NCBI GenBank assembly: GCA_030490835.1
Contig: CM059975.1
Location: 8,561,579-8,625,578, forward strand
Direction of reading: 5' to 3'
Length of the DNA: 64,000 nucleotides
Origin: Annona cherimola
Taxonomy: Eukaryota > Streptophyta > Magnoliopsida > Magnoliales > Annonaceae
The notes below the pieces were generated by a model that worked only from the letters and a program-made list of their open reading frames with translations, was not told where the DNA came from and did no database searches. Positions 35,108 to 45,755 of the stretch are shown in pieces (the first letter of the stretch is position 1; every line of letters begins with the position of its first letter). The position numbers and the translations under genes were made by a program.

Positions 35108-35270
35108 GCGCGCGCGGAGTCGACTTGCCCTAGGCGAAGTCGACTTCGGTCCTTCTGGAGTCGACTTCGCCTGGTGGCGGAGTCGACTTCGACCCTAGCG
35201 GAGTCGACTTCGCTTCTGGAGGCGGAGTCGACTTGGCGTCCTTGGAATCGACTTGACTCATCGACTTGAC
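35108..35270. repeat. GTCGAC palindrome cluster between pol and the extra ORF
   Basis: Seven copies of a [ag]agtcgactt[cg] core spaced about 15-35 bp apart, all in the same register, in a GC-rich block in the leader of the extra ORF. The same core recurs about ten times in each LTR (for example near 32363, 32484, 32528 and 32610). Several copies are perfect palindromes (aagtcgactt). Suggests reused cis-regulatory DNA. Confidence 0.8.
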
Positions 35271-35302
35271 ATTTTCCAATTTAATTTTCTTATTTATTTT
35301 TC

Positions 35303-38300
35303 CTAGTTTAGCTCTATCATTCCCATATCATTCCTAATCTTATAAAATGAGTCCTTGGCTAGAGGTTTGGTAAGAATATCAGCAATTTGGTCTTCTGTTT
35401 TCACATATTCTAAGCACACATCATGATTTTCAATATGTTCTCTAATAAAGTGGTGTCTTACATCAATATGTTTAGTTCTTGAGTGCAGTACAGGATTTTT
35501 AGTTAAACATATTGCACTTGTATTATCACATCTAATTGGAATATCAACATATTCAATACCATAATCCTTTAATTGTTGTTTCATCCAAAGTAGTTGGGCA
35601 CAACAACTACCGGCGGCTATGTATTCGGCTTCCGCAGTAGATAGTGCAACACTTGTTTGTTTTCTTGAATGCCATGAAACTAGCATATGTCCAAGAAATT
35701 GACAAGTTCCACTGGTACTTTTTCTATCTACTTTATATCCGGCAAAGTCTGCATCCGAATAGCCGATTAGATCAAAGGTTGACCCCTTTGGATACCATAG
35801 TCCAATGTTTGTAGTTTTTATCAAATATTTAAAAATTCTTTTTACAGCAAGTAGATGTGATTCTTTTGGACATGCTTGGAATCTAGAGCACATACAAACA
35901 CTAAATAAGATATCGGGTCTAGAAGCAGTTAAATAAAGCAAAGATCCTATCATGCTCCTATAAAGCTTTTGATCGATACTTTTACCGTTTTAATTCGTGT
36001 CGATTTTGATTGTTGAGCTCATTGGAGTGTTTGCCCCTTTGCTATTCTGCATTCCAAATTTCTTGAGCATCTCTTTGACATACTTGGACTGGTTCAGAAA
36101 TATTCCTTCACTTTGTTGCTTGATTTGTAGTCCAAGGAAGAAATTTAATTCTCCCATCATGCTCATTTCGAATTCATTCTGCATAATCTTAGAAAATTCT
36201 TGACATAGATTTTCGTCAGTAGCACCGAAGATTATGTCATCTACATAAATTTGTACAATTAAAATATTGCTATTTTTATATTTGATGAACAAAGTAGTGT
36301 CTACTTTCCCTTTTTGAAATTCATGATCAATCAAGAATTTGTTCAACCTTTCATACCAAGCTCTTGGAGCTTGTTTTAATCCATCTAGTGCTTTGGTCAA
36401 TTTATATACATATTTTGATTGATCCTTATCTTCAAAACCAGGGGGTTGTTCAACATATACTTCTTCATTCAAGTAGCCATTCAAAAATGCACTCTTCACA
36501 TCCATTTGGAACAATTTGAAATTCATATGTGAGGCGAATGCTAATAAGATACGTATGGCTTCTAATCTAGCCACGGGTGCATACGATTCTTCAAAATCAA
36601 TCCCTTCTTCTTGGGAATACCCTTTGGCTACTAATCTTGCATTGTTTCTAATTACAAGACCGCTTTCGTCTAATTTGTTCCTAAAAACCCATTTTGTACC
36701 AATGACTGTATGATTGTTTGGTCTAGGAACTAAATGTCATACATTGTTTCTTTCGAATTGATTTAGCTCTTCTTGCATTGAAATAACCCAATGTTCATCA
36801 TTAAGAGCTTGTTCAATGGTATTTGGTTCAATTTTTGATACAAACGCATATTGGCCATAAACGTTTTGTTTTGATCTTCTAGTTTTTACTCCTTCATATA
36901 TGTTTCCAATAACTTGTTCAATTGGATGGGCATTTTTGAACTTTAAATTAGTTGGAGGTTTGTAAGAGTCATTACCTTCACTTACCTCTTCCTCCTCTGG
37001 ATTTCTTGGCTTGAGCTCGAGTTCCTTTGGTTGTTCTTTGCTTTTTGTCTCATCTGCATCACTTAGTTCATCCTCCTTTCTCGGAGTTTGGTTAAATTCA
37101 TCAAATACAACATGCATGGATTCTTCTACAACTTGATTTCGTTTATTGAATACTCTATATGCTTTGCTATTTGATGAATAACCAAGGAATATAGCCTCAT
37201 CGCTTTTGGCATCTAATTTGCCCAAATTGGTTTTTCCATTGTTTAAAATGTAGCATGTACATCCAAAAGCATGAAAATATGAGATATTTGGTTTCCTTCC
37301 TTTCCATAGTTCATATGGGGTCTTTTTCAAGATTGCTCGAATGGTAACTCGGTTCAAAACATGACAAGCTGTACTCACAGCTTCACCCCAAAATTTCTTG
37401 GATAGATTGCTCTCATTTAGCATAGTTCTAGCTATCTCTTGTATAGTTCTATTTTTCCTTTCTACTACTCCATTTTGTTGTGGAGTTCTTGGTGCAGAAA
37501 ATGTGTGGTGAATTCCTTTTTCATTGCAAAATTCCATGAATCGTTTGTTTTCGAATTCGCCACCATGATCGCTTCTTATGGTCACAATAGTACTTTGTTT
37601 TTCATTTTGCACCAAATTTACAAAAGTTGCAAACATAGAGAAGGCTTCATCTTTACTAGCTAAGAGAATTATCCATGTGAATCTTGAAAAATCATCAACT
37701 ATGACAAATACATATTTCTTTCCACCAATGGTTAGAATGTCGGATGGCCCGTATAGATCCATATGTAGCAATTCAAGTGGCTTAGTGGTGGAAATTTCCT
37801 TTTTGGTAGAGAAAGACATCTTGGGTTGTTTTGATAATTGACATGCCTTGCAAATCTTGTCTTTGTCATATTTCAATCTTGGTAATCCTTCTACCAAACT
37901 CTTTTTCCATAGGATTTTTATGTTGCCCATGTTTATATGTCCAAGCCTCTTGTGCCAAACTCATGGATCGTTATCAATGGCCATTAGACATTGACCATCT
38001 AATTCATCAAGTGAAACCAAATAAATATTTCCATATCTTTTACCACTAAACATGACATGTTCTCCATCAAATACATTACATATAGATGATTCAAACACAA
38101 CTTTGTATCATTTATCACATAATTGGCTAATGCTCATTAAATTGTGTTTGAGTCCTTCAACAAACAAAACATCTTCCATGCATGCATTTGAAATACTATG
38201 TATATTTCCTTTACCTTTAATTTTACCTTTTTCATTATTACCAAAGGCAACCATTCCATCATTACAAGGCTTAAGTTTGTGAAACAAACTTCTTTCACCG

Positions 38301-38384
38301 GTCATATGCCTTGAGCAACCGCTATCCATAAACCATTCATTGTTTGCCTTTGCCTTAAAACATGTCTGAAAAATAAGGAAATGA
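35303..38384 (-). pseudogene. Copia pol (protease, integrase, RT, RNase H) with four in-frame stops
   Basis: One reading frame throughout. The protease has the copia signature DSGCSRHMTG at about 38300-38329. The zinc-binding WHKRLGH / CKACQLSK segment precedes the integrase core, which shows D, D, 35 residues, E (DLYGP, SDHGGEF, VERKN). Reverse transcriptase carries [13 protein letters not shown] and YVDDIIFG, and RNase H carries YSDADFAG, STAEAEY and the C-terminal ADILTKPL. Stops interrupt it at 38108-38110 (TGA), 37961-37963 (TGA), 36737-36739 (TGA, where a Trp is expected) and 35990-35992 (TAA). The natural terminator is 35303-35305. Pol lies +1 relative to gag, with a short open overlap at about 38384-38400. 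It cannot make a full polyprotein as it stands. Confidence 0.93.
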
Positions 38385-38387
38385 ATC

Positions 38388-40169
38388 TTATCTTTTTGGT
38401 ACCCATTTTATGGGTCCATTTGGGTTAGTAATAGAATCTAATCTAAGTTGATCTAACTTTGAAAGCCCAAATCTTGTGTTTCTTGGAACCCAAACTAATT
38501 TAGCACCATGGTCATATAGTTTCTTAAAATTACATTTGTAAGTTTTATGACCCATCTTATTGCAGAAATTACAAGCCAAAGGTAATCTTGGAGTAGGTCT
38601 CCAAGCATGCAAAGGTTCAATCATTGGTCTTCTAGTCCACTTAAAATTTTTCTTTTGTAGCTTGTATATAGATGCAGTTTTAGTTTGATATTTCTCAAGT
38701 AATTTCACATTTGATTTGCTACTTTCTCCTTGCTCAAATGTATGATACCCAAGACCTCTTTTATGTGTTTGGGAGGTCATATTCAAAAACATTTTGACGC
38801 TTTCTCCTGGATTAGAGAACTTGACTAATGATTCATTTAATGATTTGTTCTCCTTTTTTAGCAAATCATTTTTTTCTGCAAGTTTACCATTTATAATTAT
38901 TACTGCATCACATTGTTTTTTCTTAATTGTAAACTTGCTTCCTAATTTCTTCATTTCTTCATATAAAGAATCATATGCCATTTGTAGCTCATCTAATTCA
39001 GCACATTTGAGGCATTCATGAGAGGAAGAATAACTTGAATTAGGAAGGGAGAATTTGAAACTTACCTCTTCATTGCTTGTGCATTTTGTTGAGGTAGTTT
39101 GTTCTCCTTGCTCGATTTGTGCCATACAGCAAATTCTCGCACATTCTTCCGCTTCGATTTCGTCGGTTGAGGAGCTACTCGTTGTAGATTCCTCGTCATT
39201 CACGTACATGCCTCTTCCTTTATATTTCTGAAATCTTCTATTGTCCCCTCGATCCTTTCTTTGTTCTTTTGCCTTGAATTCTTCGGGAGTTGGACATTGG
39301 GCTTGCATATGTCCCGAACCGCCGCATCGGTAGCACTTGGTTGATTCTTTCTTCTTCTCTCGGGGAGTTCTTTCTTTGAAGCTTCTGAAATTTTTGCCTT
39401 TCCTCACAAATTTTCTGAATCGTTTTGTGAGTAGAGCAATCTCGTCGTCATTTTGAGAAGAAGATGTGTCATCGATGTCTTGTGCGGCTTTTAAGGCAAT
39501 TACTCTTTTGCCCCTGTGTTGATCTTCATTCCTTTTCTTAATTAGCTCATGTGACATAAGTGAGCTAATTAAGTTTTCAAGCTTCAGCGTGTTGAGGTCT
39601 TTGGCTTCTTCAATTGCAGTGATCTTTGGAGTCCATGATTCGGGTAGAGCTCTTAAAATCTTCATGACCTGCTCAGATTCAGATATTGCTTTTCCAAGAC
39701 CTTTTAAAGCATTAGTAATCTTAGAGAATCTAGCAAACATTTCAGAAATATTTTCTGTTTCTAGCATTTTAAAGTTCTCTAGTTCTCCAATCAAAATATT
39801 CCTTCTCGTCCCTTGGACTTGAGAAGTTCCTTCGTAGATAGAGGTTAGTGTATCCCATATCTCTTTGGCGGTTAAGCAAGAGGATACTCTATCATACTCG
39901 GAAGCAGTGAGAGCACAAAATAAGGAGTTCATAGCTTTGGCATTGCTCTTCACTATTCTTACTTCCTCATCGGTCCATTTGGAAGCTCGTTCATCGGTAG
40001 GCAGTATTACTCCATCTTGGATAGCAATCCAAGAGTCCATATCGGTAGCCATGATGAGTTGCTTCATACGAAGCTTCCAATATCCAAAATTGTTCCCATC
40101 AAACAACGGTGGCCTTGTAAAGGATTGGCCTTCAGCAAATGCGGGAACGGAAGTAGATTGGGATGCCAT
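38388..40169 (-). CDS. Copia gag (UBN2/DUF4219-type capsid-nucleocapsid protein)
   Basis: A 593-residue intact ORF beginning about 48 bp inside the 5' LTR border. Residues about 20-220 are the copia gag capsid region (PPLFDGNNFGYWKLRMK, then the KEIWDTLTSIYEG block). A CCHC zinc knuckle CYRCGGSGHMQAQC lies at 279-292. A probable coiled coil occupies about 385-450. A second knuckle CNFCNKMGHKTYKC lies at 533-546. Two knuckles and the unusual length fit the Sirevirus lineage. The ORF ends WVPKR-stop, just where the +1 pol frame takes over, so the frame change may be a programmed shift or a small indel. The protein would package element RNA in virus-like particles. Confidence 0.9.
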   Translation of the reverse strand: MASQSTSVPAFAEGQSFTRPPLFDGNNFGYWKLRMKQLIMATDMDSWIAIQDGVILPTDERASKWTDEEVRIVKSNAKAMNSLFCALTASEYDRVSSCLTAKEIWDTLTSIYEGTSQVQGTRRNILIGELENFKMLETENISEMFARFSKITNALKGLGKAISESEQVMKILRALPESWTPKITAIEEAKDLNTLKLENLISSLMSHELIKKRNEDQHRGKRVIALKAAQDIDDTSSSQNDDEIALLTKRFRKFVRKGKNFRSFKERTPREKKKESTKCYRCGGSGHMQAQCPTPEEFKAKEQRKDRGDNRRFQKYKGRGMYVNDEESTTSSSSTDEIEAEECARICCMAQIEQGEQTTSTKCTSNEEVSFKFSLPNSSYSSSHECLKCAELDELQMAYDSLYEEMKKLGSKFTIKKKQCDAVIIINGKLAEKNDLLKKENKSLNESLVKFSNPGESVKMFLNMTSQTHKRGLGYHTFEQGESSKSNVKLLEKYQTKTASIYKLQKKNFKWTRRPMIEPLHAWRPTPRLPLACNFCNKMGHKTYKCNFKKLYDHGAKLVWVPRNTRFGLSKLDQLRLDSITNPNGPIKWVPKR

Positions 40170-40203
40170 TTCAATAAGATCTCTTTGGTAAACTCAAAGA
40201 CCT

Positions 40204-40215
40204 GCTCTGATACCA
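40204..40215 (-). other. Primer-binding site, initiator Met tRNA
   Basis: The minus strand reads tggtatcagagc two bases inside the 5' LTR end, the standard complement of the 3' end of plant initiator tRNA-Met. Confidence 0.92.
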
Positions 40216-40217
40216 CT

Positions 40218-42076
40218 TGTTGGTCCCGAGTTGATGGCTAAACCCAAGAGGGGAGGGGTGAATTGGGTTCTTTAAAATTTCTTTTGGTAAACTTAAAAAT
40301 CTTAACCCCTTGAAAAAGTTAATCCCCTTTTTAAGCGAATGGAGAGCAAATAAGATAAAGCAGTAAAAATAAGTAGAACACAAGATTTATAGTGGTTCGG
40401 GCAAACCTTCCCTACTCCACTCTTCCAAGCTCACACTCCGTTGTGACTTGGATTCCACTATGTATTCCAAGAATACACTTAGAGTCACCGCTCTCTTCTA
40501 GATTCAAAGCTCTAGGGGGCATACACAACTAGAGCCACTTGCTCTCTTCTAGATTCAAAGCTCTACGGGGCATACACAACTAGAGCCACTTGCTCTCTTC
40601 TAGATTCAAAGCTCTAGGGGGCATTTACAATCACTTGCACAAGTAGGTGATGAGTCTCACTCCAATCACACCCTACTTTGCATACACTTGATCTTAGCTA
40701 CCCAAGCTAAATCAAGATTTATACAACCAAATAAAGAAATGAATAAAAACTACACTTTACAGATTTGTGTAGGCAGTTTTGAGCTCGAGGAAGAAATCAA
40801 AAATAGCTTGAATGATGATTGTTGAAGCAACTTGCAGTTTGAAGCTCTTTCTTCCTTTGAAACACTCAAATATGGAGAAAAGGTACTTGAAAATCTTTCT
40901 TGCACTTCTTTTCTTTCTTTGATCTTTAGAGTAGTGTCTCTCTTGTCTTCTTACGTTCATTTGAATGTCCTTTTATAGATTGAGGAAAATATGAACGTTG
41001 TAGAAGTGGTTGGCGTGCAATGAATGAACTCCAACGTTCAAAAATTTGACCGTTATTCTCCAAGTCTAAGATGAAGTCGACTTGGCCTGCGACTTGGGTT
41101 CTTTAGAAACTCAAGTCTGAGACTTGGGTCAACTTGGCTTTCAGACTTCAACTCAAGTCGATCCTGAAGTCGACTTGGGTCGCGACTTGGCTTGATCTAT
41201 TGCAAAAACGCCTTGATCCTTAATTAGTTTGCTTTAGATTTCTCCCTTTAGTCTTCATGAAAGTTGAGTGGCCTTTATGTTTGTAGTTCTTGTGATTCGA
41301 TGAAGAGCTTGGCCTGGATACTCTTGAAATGTCTTGTATCTTGCAAACTATTTGAAAGCTTTGAGTCCTTACACAAAATATGTGTGTTCCTTGCTTTGTT
41401 TTGGACTCACTTGATCTTCATGACTTGGGTATTACTCCATTTGGAAGCTATCTTGAAGATTTTGCTTTGAGCTTTATAGACTTGATTTGAACTTGAACTT
41501 GGATTCTTGCTTTGATCTTAAGTCACTTTAAGAATAGTCTTTAAAGCTCTTTTGTATGTGAGAAACTTCAAATGGATGTCTTGGATATGCTTGAATCTTC
41601 ATCTTGGACTTCAAAACTTCTCAAGTCGAAGTTGGAGTCGACCTGGTTTGCGACTTCGCCCAAGTCGTACTTAGAGTCGACTTCGTCTGCGACTTCGCAT
41701 CTTCGGGAGCCAGATTTCAACGCTGGACATTTTTGTATACTTCGAAGTCGATGCTGGAGTCGACTTCGTATGCGACTTGACTACCCAAGTCGCATGTGGA
41801 GTCGACTTGGCTTGCGACTTCACTCGTCAGAATTCCATTTTCAACTTTGTCCAGTTTTGGCTTGTTTGAAGTCGTTAGTGGAGTCGACTTCACTATCGAC
41901 TTCACTCCCAAGTCGAAGTTCAAGTCGACTCGAAGATCGACTTGACTTCTCTGCTTTCCTTAAACACTTTGGCAAACATATTAGTCATATATATATATAT
42001 ACTCAAATTAGTTCTTGTTAATCATCAAAACTCAATCCTTGGCCAATTTGTTTTATTTTGAACATTGTTTCCAACA
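40218..42076 (-). repeat. 5' LTR of the copia element (right copy, 1859 bp)
   Basis: The same limits as the left LTR (TGTTGG...CCAACA). It carries the promoter: the minus strand has a TATA box at 40971-40977. It is 41 bp shorter than the left copy through loss or gain of one gtcgacttgg-type unit near 41080. The 51-bp tandem array is at 40495-40625 and the palindrome-rich U3 at about 41625-41945. Confidence 0.95.
40971..40977 (-). promoter_or_regulatory. TATA box of the copia 5' LTR
   Basis: The minus strand reads ctataaaaggac about 750 bp before the end of the LTR. The identical site is present in the left LTR. Confidence 0.6.
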
Positions 42077-42181
42077 ATTATAAGTCATCTTCTATATAAT
42101 ATAAATCCTATGTCCTAAAGCATATGCGTAAGTAATTCACATCATTGAGATTTTAAATACTCATCTATACATGGTTTCCAT

Positions 42182-43532
42182 CCAAGTGAATGGAGGAAAA
42201 ATATTATAGTCCCAATTTATAAAAATAAGGAAAATATCCAAAATTGTGTAAATTATCATGGAATAAAAATTAATGAGTCATACTATGAAATTATGGAAAA
42301 AAGTAATTGGACATAGACTAAGACGAAAAACTAATATATCTGAAAATCAATTTAGCTTTATGTCAGGCAGATCAACCACTGGAGTTATTTTCTTACTTAG
42401 ACAACTATTAGAAAAGTATAAGGAGAAGAAAAAGAACTTCTACATGATTTTTATTGATTTAGAAAAAGCATATGATCGAGTAACAAGAAAATTAATATGA
42501 CAAGTGATGGAAAAGAAATGAATCAATAACAGATACATTGATATTGTTAAAGATATGTACCGGGGGGAGGGCTACTACAAATGTAAAGACCATAAATAGA
42601 GATACTAATACTTTTTTAGTTCAAATAGGTTTATATCAAGGCTCAACTTTTAGTCCTTACCTCTACCTTAGTAATAGATGAAATTACTAGACACTTTCAA
42701 GAAGTAATTTGGTGTATATTATTGCAGATTACATTATTCTAATAGGTGAAATTAAAGAATGACTAAATTTAAAACTGAATAGGTGGGTAAATACTTTAGA
42801 ATCTAATGGTTTTAGAATTAGTAGGATAAAAACCGAATATATGAAATACAATTTTAATAATAGTGAGAATCCGGATGATGAACCAATTAAGATTTTAGAT
42901 TAAGTAGTAACAAGAACTAATCACTTCCGGTACCTAGGATTAATAGTTTAAGAGAACGGAGAAATTGAGAAAGATATAATGCATATAATTCAAGCAGGAT
43001 GAAAGAAATGATGAAGTGCGTCAGAAATTTTCTATGACCATCGAGTTTCAATCAAATTAAAAGAAAAATTCTATAAAACTGCAATTAGACCTGCCTGCTA
43101 TACTTTATGAGGCAGAATGTTGGGTAGTTAAAAAAAACATGTACAAAAAATGAATGTAACGGAAATAAGAATGTTGAGGTGGATGAGTGGTAAAACAAGA
43201 AAATATAAAATTAGGAATAAAATAATTCGAGAAAATCTAAAAGTGAGACCAATTTGTAATAAAATGAGAGAAAATAGATTAAAATAGTTTGGTCATGTTA
43301 AAATAAGACCCGAAATGGCACCGGTTAGGAAGACAGAGTCTATCCAAGTAGAAGGTGGTAGGAGAATGAAAGGAAGACCTAAAAAAATATTGATGGAAGT
43401 AATTAAATAAGATTTAAAAATATTACAAATTACTAAAGATTTAGTCTTAAATCGCCAAGAATGGTGTAACAGAATGCATGTAGCCGACCCCACTTAAGTA
43501 GAAAATAACTGATGATAATGATGATGATGATG
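42182..43532 (+). pseudogene. 5'-truncated RTE-type LINE (reverse transcriptase remnant)
   Basis: A decayed reverse transcriptase read in several frames. ISENQFSFMSGRSTTGVIFLLRQ and FYMIFIDLEKAYDRV (42320-42480) are blocks of plant RTE-clade LINEs. Further down come remnants of the F.DD region (about 42719-42745) and the C-terminal EWCNRMHVADPT followed by a stop at about 43495. The element ends in a gatgatgatgat tail (43511-43532), the trinucleotide tail typical of RTE. A 19-bp target duplication atctatacatggtttccat is present at 42163-42181 and 43533-43551. Many stops and frameshifts make it dead. The missing 5' half fits incomplete reverse transcription. Confidence 0.88.
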
Positions 43533-43551
43533 ATCTATACATGGTTTCCAT

Positions 43552-45360
43552 TAATTAAGCCTTATTTAGGTATTTTATCAAAGATCTCATAGGCGATATC
43601 TAAAAATCTTATAAATTTTATGCCAAACTATCCAAATTCAACCTAATACATTTCGTTATCATAAATAATCATCCCTATATCACTAATTTCATGGATTTCA
43701 ACAAAACTTCTAAATCTCAATATTTCACTACAACCCTAGTCACATCTTGTTTGTAAGACAAATATATGATTTATTTTAAAGAAAAATAACTTACTTACCT
43801 TACCTTTAATGAAGTTCTCTTGCCAAAATTCTCTATAATTTAGTTCTCAAATTAAGCCCCTCATAGCATTTGAGTTTCAAAATAAGGGTGTGTTTAGGAG
43901 TTGTTAAAAATTTTAGATGAACAATTTTTATTGTAGAAGTTTTTAAAATAAAAGAAAATAATGTAATATGATAGAGATAGTGATGAGAAGTGAATAAAAA
44001 AAATTTAAAATAGATAAGTTAGATAAGTTAATTGCATGAGTCGTTAAATAGAAAAATTAAAAGATAGGGTAGTAGCATAATAAGATGTGAATAAATAATT
44101 AAAAAAGAATAATCATAATGAATGAAAAGTTTTAGATTAAATAGTTTTGGTATGAATAATTTTTAGTTTTGTTAAACATGCCCTCATTAATTAATCAACA
44201 TAAGCATTTTAATTTATATAAATCTATACATGAATACAAATCCACGATCTCACTCATCAAAACCTTAAAGACATGATGCAAGCACAATATTTCACAGTTT
44301 AAAATCTAATCCCATGCCATGACCTAACACAAGAAATGCACTACATATCCCTCAAGTCTATTTTAATTAACCTATATGCAAGACACTCTTTAAGGATTTA
44401 TCATTCCAATATATTATAAACACCATTAAGGTTTCAAACTTTTATTTTCACACATTAAAATCACTCAATCTCTCTTAAACATTTAATGAACACTTTATAC
44501 GAAAATCATAAAAATCCTATATCAAAATCAACTTTATACATTCCATATATGATAATACATTGTTTTTTCATGAATTTTCACCATAACTTTCAATTTTCAA
44601 CAAATCCCAATCCCTACACTAGTCTTGAATCGATGAAGGCAATGTTAAACATCAACCCATATACAATACTTGTGTGAAAAGATTAAACAATATAGTTGCA
44701 TCCTAAATACGTGATTTATTTAAACGAAAAGCGAGATACTTGAATTTTAATTTTTTTTCCAAATTTGTTTAAAACACAACTTGAACACTTGCTTCTCTCT
44801 TGATTATTGGAGATTTTTTTTGATTGACAATTTTTTCGATTTGTGATTATTGGAGATTCTTGATGATATATAATCGTTATTAAAAAGTTTTAAAAAATTG
44901 CAAACCAAACCCTTTTCAAAATTTCTCCCAAATTCTCTCTTCTCTTCTATCCCTCTCCCTTTTGCACATTGTTTTCCTTTACAATGAGTAGATACAATGA
45001 GAAGATGAATAAAATAAATAAAATGCCCTATGTTTATGGAAAAATTATAAGAGTGCCATGAAGCTAATATACTTGCACTTTTTGCTTAATACTTGTCTCT
45101 AGAAAATTCTGATTAACAAACTGTTTATTATGTTAGATTCTACGCTTTGAGATGAATCCAGAGATATATGACACACCCATAACGCTAAAAATATAAATTA
45201 TAACTTTCTCTCTCTTTCTCTCTCTCTCAAAGTTGGGCTAAATTTTGAATTTTCTTACAAAATAATAAATATATTAATATTTAATTTTTCTTACCTCAAA
45301 ACCTTTCAAAATTTTTAGGAATATATTTTAATCATATTAGAAAAAAATCCTTGGGTCTCA
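43552..45360 (-). repeat. Old gypsy-like LTR, proximal part (interrupted copy)
   Basis: A continuation of the repeat at 29951-30898, aligning with about 47765-49028. Shared parts are catttgtaagaca..attattt, tatacatgaatacaaa.tcacgacctc, tttctctagaaaattctgattaacaaa and caaagttgggctaaatttt. On the minus strand it starts TGAGACCCAAGG at 45360. The bases just outside (aaatttttaagagagagtaaacta) look like a polypurine tract, and further out comes a variant of the 'ttcgaggacgaaattt' phrase typical of Tekay/Del elements. Confidence 0.5.
43886..44184. mobile_element. hAT-like MITE
   Basis: Terminal inverted repeats gggtgtgttta and taaacatgccct. The body words (gatagtgatgagaagtgaat, aaaaattaaaagatagggtagt) are shared with other family members. 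It is inserted in the old LTR copy and absent at the matching position of the second copy. Non-coding. Confidence 0.65.
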
Positions 45361-45755
45361 TAGTTTACTCTCTCTTAAAAATTTCATCCTTGAAACTTGT
45401 GCATTCAATTGTCCAAAGACATCAATATCAAATTTTCACTAAGTTCCTTAACCATCTATATGGCATCTTGTCTAATCTAATTACTCCAACCATGATTACT
45501 TATCCAAAAAGGATTTTATAAATAACTTCTTTTCATTTTTCAATCTCTCAATCATGTGTTGAAAATCGAAAATTCTTTTCGTCTTCTATATAAACTCATT
45601 GCCATTATTTTTGTCGTTATTGCACTATCATTGAACAATAGATTCATGTAAAACTATCATATCTAATATTGGGATCCAAGGTTCAAAACTATCAGTCTCA
45701 AACACTACCAATTACGTAAGAGAAATTTTAATGCATCTAATACCAATTAATGATC
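45361..45755 (-). other. Residual internal region of the gypsy-like element
   Basis: About 395 bp between the two LTR-like copies. On the minus strand the right end shows attggtattagatgc, which resembles an initiator-Met primer site (tggtatcagagc), and the left end a purine-rich tract. No gag or pol coding sequence is left, so the internal region has been almost wholly deleted. Confidence 0.4.

Larger units (their letters stand above)
30904..42076 (-). mobile_element. Ty1/copia retrotransposon, Sirevirus-like, 11.2 kb
   Basis: A complete element with two LTRs beginning TGTTGGTCCC and ending CCAACA, flanked by the 5-bp target duplication attat (30899-30903 and 42077-42081). On the minus strand the order is 5' LTR, primer-binding site, gag, pol (protease, integrase, reverse transcriptase, RNase H), an extra ORF, polypurine tract, 3' LTR. 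The long LTRs, long gag with two CCHC knuckles, extra ORF after pol and repeated polypurine tract are features described for the Sirevirus (Maximus/SIRE) lineage. Pol carries in-frame stops, so the copy is not autonomous. It is inserted in the old gypsy-like LTR, because the flanking DNA continues across it when compared with 46860. Confidence 0.93.
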
